From the NCBI RefSeq assembly GCF_014199595.1, contig NZ_JACHNX010000008.1, positions 1 through 64,000 of the forward strand: a DNA stretch of 64,000 bases, written 5' to 3'. Made by a program: the position numbers and the translations under genes. The DNA comes from Sphingomonas yabuuchiae (GTDB lineage: Bacteria; Pseudomonadota; Alphaproteobacteria; Sphingomonadales; Sphingomonadaceae). The notes beneath the pieces are model-generated. The model was given only the letters and a program-made list of their open reading frames with translations, made no database searches and had not been told where the DNA came from. Below, piece after piece: positions 8,995 to 16,347 of this stretch; within the stretch, counting starts at the first letter, position 1, and each line of letters opens with the position of its first letter.

Positions 8995-9087
8995 ACCCTC
9001 ACCCTTCCGGCGCTTCGCGCCTCCCTCCCTCTCCCGATGGGAGAGGGAAGGGGCCCGCCCGCGTTAGCGGGTGGGAAGGGTGAGGGT
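8995..9087. repeat. Four-way branched palindrome between convergent genes
   Basis: The outer stem is a perfect 14 bp (8995-9008 with 9074-9087). It encloses three hairpins: GGCGC/GCGCC (9009-9021), TCCCTCTCCC/GGGAGAGGGA (9026-9048) and CCCGC/GCGGG (9058-9071). It fills almost all of the gap between two convergent stop codons, so a bidirectional terminator role is plausible. Structurally it resembles the element at 51793. Confidence 0.8.
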
Positions 9088-9096
9088 GGATGCGGC

Positions 9097-10611
9097 TTAG
9101 ATAGTCGCCCCGATCTTCGTCAGCCATTGCGCATGGCTCGGCATGGACTCCGCCATCTGCCCGATCGCACCCGCCAGTTTCGCCACGAAACCTCGGCTCT
9201 GCGCGGGATCGCCATAGGCCAGTAGTGGGTCCAGCCCCTCGGGCATGCTGAACTGCCCGATATGCACCGCTGCCCAGCTCGCCGGGCCGAACAGGTCCAT
9301 GTCGCGCGCGACCAGCCTTCCGCTCTCGCGGAAATGCGCGATCTTCATCGCCAGCGTGTCGGGGATCGGCATGGCCGCGCATTCGCGCCACAGCGGGGAA
9401 TCGGTCCGCTCGGTCAGCTTATAGTGCAGGATCAGGAAGTCCCGGATGCGCTCATATTCGGTGATCGCGACGCGGTTATATTCCTCGATCGCCGCAGGGG
9501 CGAAGGCTTGCGTGGGGAAGTATGCGAGCAGCTTGGCGATGCCCGCCTGGATCAGATGGATGCTGGTTGACTCGAGCGGCTCCATGAAGCCGCTCGACAG
9601 GCCGATGGCGACGACGTTGCGGTTCCACATCCGCTTGCGCCGCCCGGTGGTGAAGCGCAGGAAACGCGGATCGCCCAGCGCCGCACCATCGAGGTTCGCC
9701 ATCAGCGTCGCGGCGGCCTGGTCGTCCGAAATATGGCGGCTGCAATAGACATAACCGTTGCCCGTCCGATGCTGGAGCGGGATGCGCCATTGCCATCCGG
9801 CCTCACGCGCGGTCGAGCGGGTATAGGGTGTCAGCCCGTCGCCGCCGGTTTCGCACGGCACCGCCACCGCGCGGTCGCAGGGCAGCCAATGCGTCCAGTC
9901 CTCATAGCCGGTGCCCAGCGCCTCTTCGATCAGCAGCCCCCGAAAGCCCGAGCAATCGACGAACAGATCGCCCGTCAGCGCCCGGCCATCGTCGAGCGTG
10001 ACCGAGGCGACATGACCGCGCACCTCCTCCAGCGCATGGCCCGCAATCTTCCCTTCGACCCGTACCACCCCGCGCGCCTCCGCGTAGCGGCGCAGGAACT
10101 GCGCATAGAGCCCGGCATCGAAATGATAGGCATAGTCGAAGGTCGAGGCGACGCTGCGCGGATCGGCCATCGGCGCGGCGAAGCGTCCGCGCTGGCCCGC
10201 GCCCCAGGCCATGGACAGGTCGTCGAAGGCGATGCCGCTGCCCGGCCCGCCCGCCGCCAGCCAATGCTGATGCACCGCCACCAGATCGAAGGATTTGCCG
10301 TGCGTGCCGAAGGGGTGGAAATAGCGATGGCCCGCGCGTCCCCAGCCGACGAATTCGATGCCCAGCTTGAAGCTGCCCTTGGTCTCGCGCAGGAATTCGG
10401 CTTCGTCGATGCCCAGCGTCTGGTTGAACAGGCGGATCGGCGGAATGGTCGCCTCGCCGACGCCGACCGTGCCGATGGCGTCCGACTCCACGAGCGTGAT
10501 CGACAGGCCGCGTGGGCTAGCATGGGCCAGTGCCGCCGCCGTCATCCAGCCTGCCGTGCCGCCGCCGACGATCACCACCGATCGGATCGCATCGGGGGAA
10601 GGGGTCGTCAT
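9097..10611 (-). CDS. Flavin-dependent tryptophan halogenase family protein
   Basis: This 504-residue protein has the FAD motif GGGTAGW (residues 16-22), the halogenase active-site lysine in ETKGS (Lys78), the WxWxIP signature as GWQWRIP (Trp273, Trp275) and EPLESTS with Glu347. These align closely in position with the PrnA/RebH family, whose Lys and Glu position hypohalous acid. So the catalytic apparatus looks intact. Many sphingomonad, Caulobacter and Xanthomonas genomes carry such genes beside TonB receptors and sugar genes, with unknown substrates. Here it is divergent from the receptor at 10806 and may share its operator region. The ATG at 10611 has AAGGAG at better spacing than the ATG at 10617. 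Confidence 0.88.
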   Translation of the reverse strand: MTTPSPDAIRSVVIVGGGTAGWMTAAALAHASPRGLSITLVESDAIGTVGVGEATIPPIRLFNQTLGIDEAEFLRETKGSFKLGIEFVGWGRAGHRYFHPFGTHGKSFDLVAVHQHWLAAGGPGSGIAFDDLSMAWGAGQRGRFAAPMADPRSVASTFDYAYHFDAGLYAQFLRRYAEARGVVRVEGKIAGHALEEVRGHVASVTLDDGRALTGDLFVDCSGFRGLLIEEALGTGYEDWTHWLPCDRAVAVPCETGGDGLTPYTRSTAREAGWQWRIPLQHRTGNGYVYCSRHISDDQAAATLMANLDGAALGDPRFLRFTTGRRKRMWNRNVVAIGLSSGFMEPLESTSIHLIQAGIAKLLAYFPTQAFAPAAIEEYNRVAITEYERIRDFLILHYKLTERTDSPLWRECAAMPIPDTLAMKIAHFRESGRLVARDMDLFGPASWAAVHIGQFSMPEGLDPLLAYGDPAQSRGFVAKLAGAIGQMAESMPSHAQWLTKIGATI

Positions 10612-10710
10612 CGCCATCTCTCCTTCGGGCACTCGCGGCCCTTCGCACTCTTAGCCGGTCGATCGGACAGGCGCCGCTGTGCTTTCTCGATCACAGATAG
10701 GTAAATTTCT

Positions 10711-10747
10711 TTGCAATGGTTTGCAATGATCCGTTGCAAACGATTGC
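10711..10747. promoter_or_regulatory. LacI-type operator cluster upstream of the sugar TonB receptor
   Basis: TTGCAA occurs at 10711, 10721 and 10734. Two of the copies form a perfect inverted repeat, TTTGCAA (10720-10726) with TTGCAAA (10734-10740). The near-palindrome GCAAACGATTGC follows at 10736-10747. TATCCA at 10756 could be a -10 box with TTGCAA as -35, so a bound repressor would block the promoter. It also lies in the promoter region of the divergent halogenase gene. Confidence 0.6.
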
Positions 10748-10805
10748 GCGTGTGTTATCCAAAATGCACGACAGCCCGGACAGCGGGGCGAATCAGGAGA
10801 GGGTT

Positions 10806-13331
10806 ATGACGACGAGCGTTCTGCGGTCTTGCGGATCGATGGCGGCCTTGGCGATGGCGTTGGTGAGTGCACCGACCCTTGCGCAGACGGCCCAGGCCCC
10901 GACCCCGGCGACCCAGGAGGGGGCCACCCCCGATGCCGGCGCGTCCAGCGAAGACATCGTCGTCACCGCGACCAGCGGCGAGCGCTCGCGTTTCCGCAGC
11001 TCGATCTCGGTGTCGCAGGTCAGCCAGGAGGCGATTCAGAACTTCACCCCGCGTTCGACCGCCGAAATCCTGCGCAACATTCCCGGCCTTCAGCCCAGCG
11101 ACACGGCGGGCCCAGGCGGCAACGCCAATATCGGCGTGCGCGGCATTCCGGTGTCGACCGGCGGTTCGGAATATGTCTCGCTGCAGGAAGACGGTCTGCC
11201 CGACGTGCTGTTCGGCGACATCAACTTCGGCAACAACGACTATTGGCTGCGCTTCGACCAAAACATCAAGACGGTCGAGGCGGTGCGCGGCGGTTCGGCC
11301 TCGACCTTCGCCAGCCAGGCACCGGGTGCCGTCATCAACTTCATCAGCAAGACCGGTGACGTGGAAGGCGGCCAGATCGCCTATTCCAACGGCCTGGGCT
11401 TCCGCGAGCACCGCGTCGATTTCGACTATGGCGGGCCGATCGACGAGACGACGCGTTTCCATGTCGGCGGTTATGCGCGCAACGGCGGCGGCTACACCAA
11501 CGAGAATTTCAACATTCTGCGCGGCTATCAGATCAAGGCGAACATCACCAAGGATCTGCCCGACAATCGCGGCTTCATCCGCCTGTACTTCAAGCGGCTG
11601 GACGAGCAGGCCCCGACCAACACCACCACGCCGACGCTGGCCACGCTGGACGGCGACCGGGTGACGGGCTTCACGCCGCTGCCCAATTTCGACGGGCGTT
11701 CGGGATCAGCCTATACGATCTACAACCGCAACTTCCAGTATCTGGACTATGATAATGGCGGCGTGAAGTCGGCCGAGGTGCAGGGCATCCATCCGCGCGT
11801 CACCGGCATCAGCGGTCAGGTGCATTACGACATCACCGACAATATCTCGCTGGACGACACGATCCGTTATCAGTGGATCAGCGGCAACTTCACGACCCAG
11901 TTCATCAACGTCCAGACGCGGACGGGCACCGGTGGCCTGATCGGGTCGACGGTGAACGGCCAGACGGTGGGCTCGATCCGCTATGCGGCGGGGCCGAATA
12001 CGGGCCAGTTGTTCACGGGCGCCTATGTGAACAACAACCCCAACATCAACGTGTTCATGAAGAACATGGACAATTTCGCCAACAACCTGACGCTGAACGG
12101 CAAGTTTGACGTCGGACCGGGCAAGGCGCGGCTGACCGCCGGTCTGTTCGTGATGCGGCAGAACATCGTCCAGGACTGGCACGTGAACCGCCAGTATAGC
12201 GAGCTGAACGGTGAGAATGCCGCGCCGCTCGACCTGTTCTCGACCACCGGCACGCAGCTGACCGCCGCGGGCCAGGCCGGGTTCAACGACAATTGGGGCA
12301 GCTGCTGCGCCCGCCGGGTCGACCTGACCTATACCGATGTCGCGCCCTTCCTGCAGGCCGGTTACGAGGTCGGCGGGCTGAACCTCGACGCCTCGATCCG
12401 CTATGATAGCGTGCATGGCGAGGGCACCGCGCAGGGCGGTGTCGCGGGCCCGACGACCCGCGTGGCGGACGCGCTGGGCTCGGCGCTGATCCCGTCGCTG
12501 GTGCTCAGCCCGAACGTGGAGAAGATCAACTATACCGATGGCTATGTCAGCTGGTCGGTCGGCGCGCTCTATGCCTTCGACAGCAAGACCAGCGTCTTTG
12601 CCCGCGCCAGCCGCGGCGGCCGCTTCAACGCCGACCGTCGTGTCCTGTCGGGCAACTTCAACGCGGACGGCTCGCTGAATGCGCAGGGGCAGGCGACCTC
12701 GGTCAACTTCCTCAACCAGCAGGAAATCGGCGTGAAGCAGCGCGGCGGCCTGTTCGGAGCCTCCTACTCGGTCGAAGTCACCGGCTTCCACTCGACCCTG
12801 ACCGAAAACAACTACGATTTCACCCGGATCAACAACCCGGCGCCGAACAACAATCCGAACATCTCGAACGGCTATCGCTCCTACGGTATCGAGTTTACCA
12901 GCCGCGTCACCTATAGCGACTTCCACCTGGCGGTCGACGCGACCTATGCGAATTCGAAGATCACCAGCAGCGCGACGCCCGGCCTGGTCGGGAAGAAGCC
13001 CGGCGGTCTGCCCGACTTCCTGTTCGTGGTGTCGCCGTCCTATGACGCCGGTCCGGTCGCGTTCGGCGTCAGCATGAACGGCCAGACCAGCACCAAGTCG
13101 GACGACTTCAACCTCTACACGATCAAGGGGTCCACCTTCTTCAACGCCTTCATCACCGTGCGGCCGATGGACAAGCTGGAACTGGGCCTCAACGCCAACA
13201 ACATTTTCGACAAGCTCGGCTTCCGTGGCGGCGGCGGCATCTTCCCGGTCCTGTCCTCGACGCAAGGGGTGTTCAACAACACCGCGCTTTACGGGCGCAC
13301 GGTGACGGCCTCGGTCCGCTACCGCTTCTGA
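10806..13331 (+). CDS. TonB-dependent outer-membrane receptor (sucrose locus)
   Basis: This is an 841-residue receptor. It has a signal peptide (SMAALAMALVSAPTLAQ), a TonB-box-like EDIVVTATSGER, a plug domain (AEILRNIPGLQPSD, NANIGVRGIP, IKTVEAVRGG) and a beta-barrel ending in the outer-membrane signature VTASVRYRF. No STN domain is present, so it should transport without signalling to a sigma factor. Its position between a LacI-type operator and a lacI gene, with GH68 and an MFS carrier in the locus, suggests sucrose or fructo-oligosaccharide import, comparable in role to Xanthomonas SuxA. The ATG at 10806 has an AGGAGAGGG site; translation can be read back to 10716, but that part has no signal sequence. 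Confidence 0.9.
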   Translation: MTTSVLRSCGSMAALAMALVSAPTLAQTAQAPTPATQEGATPDAGASSEDIVVTATSGERSRFRSSISVSQVSQEAIQNFTPRSTAEILRNIPGLQPSDTAGPGGNANIGVRGIPVSTGGSEYVSLQEDGLPDVLFGDINFGNNDYWLRFDQNIKTVEAVRGGSASTFASQAPGAVINFISKTGDVEGGQIAYSNGLGFREHRVDFDYGGPIDETTRFHVGGYARNGGGYTNENFNILRGYQIKANITKDLPDNRGFIRLYFKRLDEQAPTNTTTPTLATLDGDRVTGFTPLPNFDGRSGSAYTIYNRNFQYLDYDNGGVKSAEVQGIHPRVTGISGQVHYDITDNISLDDTIRYQWISGNFTTQFINVQTRTGTGGLIGSTVNGQTVGSIRYAAGPNTGQLFTGAYVNNNPNINVFMKNMDNFANNLTLNGKFDVGPGKARLTAGLFVMRQNIVQDWHVNRQYSELNGENAAPLDLFSTTGTQLTAAGQAGFNDNWGSCCARRVDLTYTDVAPFLQAGYEVGGLNLDASIRYDSVHGEGTAQGGVAGPTTRVADALGSALIPSLVLSPNVEKINYTDGYVSWSVGALYAFDSKTSVFARASRGGRFNADRRVLSGNFNADGSLNAQGQATSVNFLNQQEIGVKQRGGLFGASYSVEVTGFHSTLTENNYDFTRINNPAPNNNPNISNGYRSYGIEFTSRVTYSDFHLAVDATYANSKITSSATPGLVGKKPGGLPDFLFVVSPSYDAGPVAFGVSMNGQTSTKSDDFNLYTIKGSTFFNAFITVRPMDKLELGLNANNIFDKLGFRGGGGIFPVLSSTQGVFNNTALYGRTVTASVRYRF

Positions 13332-13345
13332 TCCAATCCCCTTGG

Positions 13346-13380
13346 GGCGGGTGCCACTTGGCATCCGCCTCATTTTTGTT
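13346..13380 (+). terminator. Rho-independent terminator after the TonB receptor
   Basis: A 10-bp stem GGCGGGTGCC/GGCATCCGCC (13346-13355 with 13360-13369, one G-U pair, loop ACTT) is followed by CTCATTTTTGTTT. The ribosome-binding site of the next gene (AGGAGG) starts immediately after the T-rich run, so partial read-through would set lacI expression. Confidence 0.75.
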
Positions 13381-13394
13381 TCAGGAGGCTGGCC

Positions 13395-14417
13395 ATGACC
13401 GATGCGTCCCCACCCGCCCGCACCCTGAAGGACATTGCCCGGCTGGCGGGCGTGTCGCCCGGCACCGTCAGCCGCGCGCTGGCGGGCAAGAGCGTGGTCA
13501 ATGCCGAAACGCGGGCGAGGATCGAGGCGCTGGCCGCCGAACATAATTTCCAGATCAACCAGATGGCCCGCCGCCTGCGCGCGCAGCGCACCGGCGTGAT
13601 CGGCGTCGCCATTCCGCTGGGCCATGAGCGGCGGCAGCGATTGTCCGATCCCTTCTTCATGACGCTGCTCGGTCATCTCGCCGACGAACTGGCGTCGCGC
13701 GATCATGACGTGATGCTGTCGCGGATCATACCCGATGACGATGACTGGCTGTCACGGATCACCCGTTCGGGGATGGTCGACGGCGTGCTGCTGATCGGTC
13801 AGTCGGACCAGCTTTCGGTGATCGAGGCGGTGGCCGAAACCTATCGGCCGCTCGTCGTCTGGGGCAGCACCATGCCCGGCCAGCGTCACTGCGCGGTCGG
13901 CGTCGACAATCGGCTGGGCGGGCGGCTGGCGGGCGAGCATCTGATCGCGACGGGGCGTCGCCATATCGCCTTCATGGGAGAGGTTCGCACGCTGGAACTG
14001 GCGCAGCGCCATGCGGGGCTGTGCGACGCGATGGCCGATGCCGGACTGAAGCCGCCGCAGCAATTGGACGTGGCGCTCGCGCCCGAACTGATGCCCGACC
14101 AGATCGAGGACAATCTGGCACGGATGACGCGGGAAGGGCAGGGGATCGACGGCATCGTCGCCGCGTCGGACATGATCGCGCTGGCGACGATGGCGGCCCT
14201 GGTCGCCGGGGGGCGATCGGTGCCGGGCGATGTCGCGGTCACGGGCTTTGACGACCTGCCGCTGGCCGAGCGCGCCATCCCCCGGCTGACCACGATCCGA
14301 CAGGATCTGGAGGCGGGGGCCAAGGCGATGGTCGAGGCGCTGTTCACGCGGCTGGACGGAACCGCTGCGCCGGGGCTGGAGATGCCGCCACGCCTGATCG
14401 TGCGCGACTCCGCCTGA
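13395..14417 (+). CDS. LacI-family transcriptional regulator (sucrose locus, copy 2)
   Basis: This is a 340-residue repressor with a LacI helix-turn-helix (residues about 10-35: TLKDIARLAGVSPGTVSRAL) and a sugar-binding effector domain (GVIGVAIPLGHERRQRLSDP, DGVLLIGQSDQ, HIAFMGE, VTGFDDLPLA). It closely resembles the regulator at 878-1927 along its whole length. It follows the receptor after a terminator, and its AGGAGG site abuts that terminator. It probably represses the receptor, and possibly the transporter operon, until a sugar or sugar-phosphate binds. Which of the two paralogues binds which operator cannot be told from sequence. Confidence 0.9.
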   Translation: MTDASPPARTLKDIARLAGVSPGTVSRALAGKSVVNAETRARIEALAAEHNFQINQMARRLRAQRTGVIGVAIPLGHERRQRLSDPFFMTLLGHLADELASRDHDVMLSRIIPDDDDWLSRITRSGMVDGVLLIGQSDQLSVIEAVAETYRPLVVWGSTMPGQRHCAVGVDNRLGGRLAGEHLIATGRRHIAFMGEVRTLELAQRHAGLCDAMADAGLKPPQQLDVALAPELMPDQIEDNLARMTREGQGIDGIVAASDMIALATMAALVAGGRSVPGDVAVTGFDDLPLAERAIPRLTTIRQDLEAGAKAMVEALFTRLDGTAAPGLEMPPRLIVRDSA

Positions 14418-14418
14418 C

Positions 14419-14456
14419 AAAAACGGCGCGGTCTTCAGGGAGATCAGACCGCGCCG
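14419..14456 (-). terminator. Terminator of ohr (minus strand)
   Basis: A perfect 10-bp stem CGGCGCGGTC/GACCGCGCCG (14424-14433 with 14447-14456) is followed on the minus strand by five Ts (14419-14423). It lies 26 nt past the ohr stop, in the convergent gap with lacI. Confidence 0.8.
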
Positions 14457-14482
14457 GGAAGGTTCAGGGAGTACGGAGGATG

Positions 14483-14908
14483 TCAGGCCAGCGTCAGGCC
14501 GACATCCACATTGCCGCGCGTGGCGTTCGAATAGGGGCAGATTTGATGCGCGGCCTCGACCAGCTTCTCGGCCTCGGCGCGATCGATGCCCGGCAGTTCG
14601 ACGGTCAGGTCGGCGGTGATGCCGAACCCGCCCGCCGCGCGCGGACCGATGCCGACCTTGGCCGACACGGCGACGTCATCGGGAATCTTCACCTTCAGCT
14701 GCTGGCCCGCCACCTTGAGCGCGCCGATGAAGCAGGCCGAATAGCCCGCCGCGAATAGCTGCTCCGGGTTGGTGCCGTCGCCGCCGGCGCCGCCCAGTTC
14801 CTTGGGCGTCGACAGCTTGACGTCGAGCGTGCCGTCCGGGGTGCTCGCCTGGCCGTCACGGCCACCCGTGGCACGCGCCTGGGTCTGGTACTTCACGTCG
14901 ATCGTCAT
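14483..14908 (-). CDS. ohr: Organic hydroperoxide resistance protein (OsmC/Ohr family)
   Basis: This 141-residue cytoplasmic peroxidase has the two catalytic cysteines of the Ohr subgroup, Cys59 in GYSACF and Cys124 in QICPYS. It has the family's [14 protein letters not shown] turn and a typical Ohr length. Ohr reduces fatty-acid and other organic hydroperoxides using lipoylated proteins as reductant. The gene is divergent from its likely regulator ohrR. The ATG at 14908 starts the canonical [11 protein letters not shown]; codons upstream to 14995 are open but lie in the promoter region. Confidence 0.93.
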   Translation of the reverse strand: MTIDVKYQTQARATGGRDGQASTPDGTLDVKLSTPKELGGAGGDGTNPEQLFAAGYSACFIGALKVAGQQLKVKIPDDVAVSAKVGIGPRAAGGFGITADLTVELPGIDRAEAEKLVEAAHQICPYSNATRGNVDVGLTLA

Positions 14909-14929
14909 GATGGTGTCTCCGATATTCCT

Positions 14930-14993
14930 TATCGCGATACATATATGGGGTGGCGGAACGGACTTGTCCAGCGCTTCTTTTATCGTGATATAC
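14930..14993. promoter_or_regulatory. Candidate OhrR operators in the ohr-ohrR intergenic region
   Basis: TATCGCGATAC (14930-14940) and TATCGTGATAT (14981-14991) are near-identical and each is nearly palindromic. One copy lies just upstream of ohr and the other just upstream of ohrR, about 51 nt apart. This fits OhrR repression of both genes. Confidence 0.5.
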
Positions 14994-15018
14994 ATTTCAC
15001 CCTAAAGGGAGATGGCAA

Positions 15019-15465
15019 ATGTCGGCCCCATGGCCGCTCGACGAACAGCTGTGTTTTACGGTCTATGCCGCCAACATGGCGATCCAGCGCAGCTACAAGC
15101 CGATGCTCGACCAGCTCGGCCTGACCTATCCGCAATATCTGGCGCTGCATGTCCTGTGGGAGGAGGATGGGCGCACGATCGGTGCGATCGCGCATCGCCT
15201 GTCGCTGGAGTCCAGCACGGTCACGCCGCTGGTCAAGCGGCTGGAGGTCGCCGGGCTGCTGGTGCGCGAACGCGATCCGCAGGACGAGCGGCAGGTGCGG
15301 GTCAGCCTGACCCCCGCCGGGCGCGAGATGCGCGATCGGTGCGGCTGCCTGGGTGAGGAGCTGATCGCCCGGTCGGGGATGGAGGTTGATGACCTCAAGG
15401 CCCTGAAGGCCGAGGTGCACGCCCTGCGTCTGGCGCTCGAACGGCGGGACGGCGCGGCGGCGTGA
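15019..15465 (+). CDS. ohrR: OhrR-type MarR-family peroxide sensor
   Basis: This 148-residue winged-helix regulator has the OhrR N-terminus LDEQLCFTVYAANMAIQRSY. Cys12 is at the position of the peroxide-sensing cysteine, followed by the conserved aromatic residues. Two further cysteines (108 and 110) near the C-terminus could act as resolving partners, as in the two-cysteine Xanthomonas type. Reduced OhrR represses ohr; oxidation by organic peroxide releases it. It is divergent from ohr, and its TGA overlaps the GTG of the following GST gene, so the two are probably cotranscribed. Confidence 0.9.
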   Translation: MSAPWPLDEQLCFTVYAANMAIQRSYKPMLDQLGLTYPQYLALHVLWEEDGRTIGAIAHRLSLESSTVTPLVKRLEVAGLLVRERDPQDERQVRVSLTPAGREMRDRCGCLGEELIARSGMEVDDLKALKAEVHALRLALERRDGAAA

Positions 15466-16244
15466 TCCTCTACGATCATCCGCTGTCCTCCTACGGGCAG
15501 AAGGTGAAGATCGCGCTCCGCGAAAAGGGCATCGCCTTTACCCGCATGCTGCCGGATGATTTCGGAACGGGGCGGCAGGATACCGCCTTCGCCGCCGCCA
15601 ATCCCCGGACCGAAGTGCCGGTGCTGATCGTCGAGGGCGGGCAACCGATCTTCGATTCCACGATCATTCTCGACTATCTCGACGAACGCTGGCCCGAAAC
15701 GCCGCTGATGCCGCGCGACCCGCTCGTCCGCGCCCGCCAGCGCGAGATCGAAGAGATTGCCGACAGCCAATATGAGGCGGTGAACTGGGGCTATGGCGAG
15801 ATCCTGTGGTTTCGCCGGGCCGAGGGGGCGCTGGCGGACGATATGCGCCATGTCGCGGCGACCGACACGCGGGTGCTTCAGGCGTGGCTGACGAAGCGAT
15901 TGGGCGATGCGCCGTGGTTCGGCGGCGAGACGTTCGGGCGGGCCGATGCGGCGGTGGCGCCGATGGTCAACCGCTCGGTCCATTATGGGCTCGGACCGGT
16001 GGCGGGATCGCCGCTGGCGCTGTGGCATGAGCGGGTTTCGGCGCGGCCCGCGATTGCAGAAACCTTTGCCGAGTTCGATGCGGCGGCGGCGCATATGGCG
16101 CAGGCGGCCGATCATTACCGCAGCGGCGGGCGACGGCGCGAATATCGCGATCACCGGTTGGAATGGATGATCCGCTCAGGTGGAGTGCCGGTGGTGTTGG
16201 AGGGGTTACGCGAGGATAATATCCGGTTTTCGTGGCCGGGTTAG
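15462..16244 (+). CDS. Glutathione S-transferase family protein
   Basis: This 260-residue cytosolic protein has an N-terminal thioredoxin-like GST domain (ILYDHPLSSYGQKVKIALRE, NPRTEVPVLIVEG, PIFDSTIILDYLDE) and a helical C-terminal domain. The GTG start overlaps the ohrR stop in a GTGA junction. Coupling to ohrR suggests a role in detoxifying lipid-peroxide products, but the substrate is unknown. The C-terminal about 40 residues (RRREYRDHRLEWMI onward) extend past the usual GST fold. Confidence 0.88.
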   Translation: MILYDHPLSSYGQKVKIALREKGIAFTRMLPDDFGTGRQDTAFAAANPRTEVPVLIVEGGQPIFDSTIILDYLDERWPETPLMPRDPLVRARQREIEEIADSQYEAVNWGYGEILWFRRAEGALADDMRHVAATDTRVLQAWLTKRLGDAPWFGGETFGRADAAVAPMVNRSVHYGLGPVAGSPLALWHERVSARPAIAETFAEFDAAAAHMAQAADHYRSGGRRREYRDHRLEWMIRSGGVPVVLEGLREDNIRFSWPG

Positions 16245-16252
16245 GGGCGTGC

Positions 16253-16334
16253 GCTTCGGCTTCGCTCAGCGTGAACGGCTTTCGGTACAAGGCCCCAAAA
16301 CCCCAACCTCCGTTCAGCCTGAGTGAAGTCGAAG
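16253..16334. repeat. Inverted repeat of the GTTCAGCCTGAGYGAAG type
   Basis: The left arm CTTCGGCTTCGCTCAGCGTG (from 16254) and the right arm CCGTTCAGCCTGAGTGAAGT (from 16310) are imperfect reverse complements over about 25 bases, separated by about 30 bases. It lies between the convergent GST and secreted-protein genes. I recall similar sequences being scattered in other sphingomonad genomes; a terminator role is likely. Confidence 0.6.
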
Positions 16335-16347
16335 GCCAAGGGAAACC

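Noticed and set aside
11706..13706. A 666-codon minus-strand frame opposite the TonB receptor
   Set aside because: It spans the receptor, a terminator and part of lacI on the opposite strand and has no recognisable domain; it is a GC-skew artefact.
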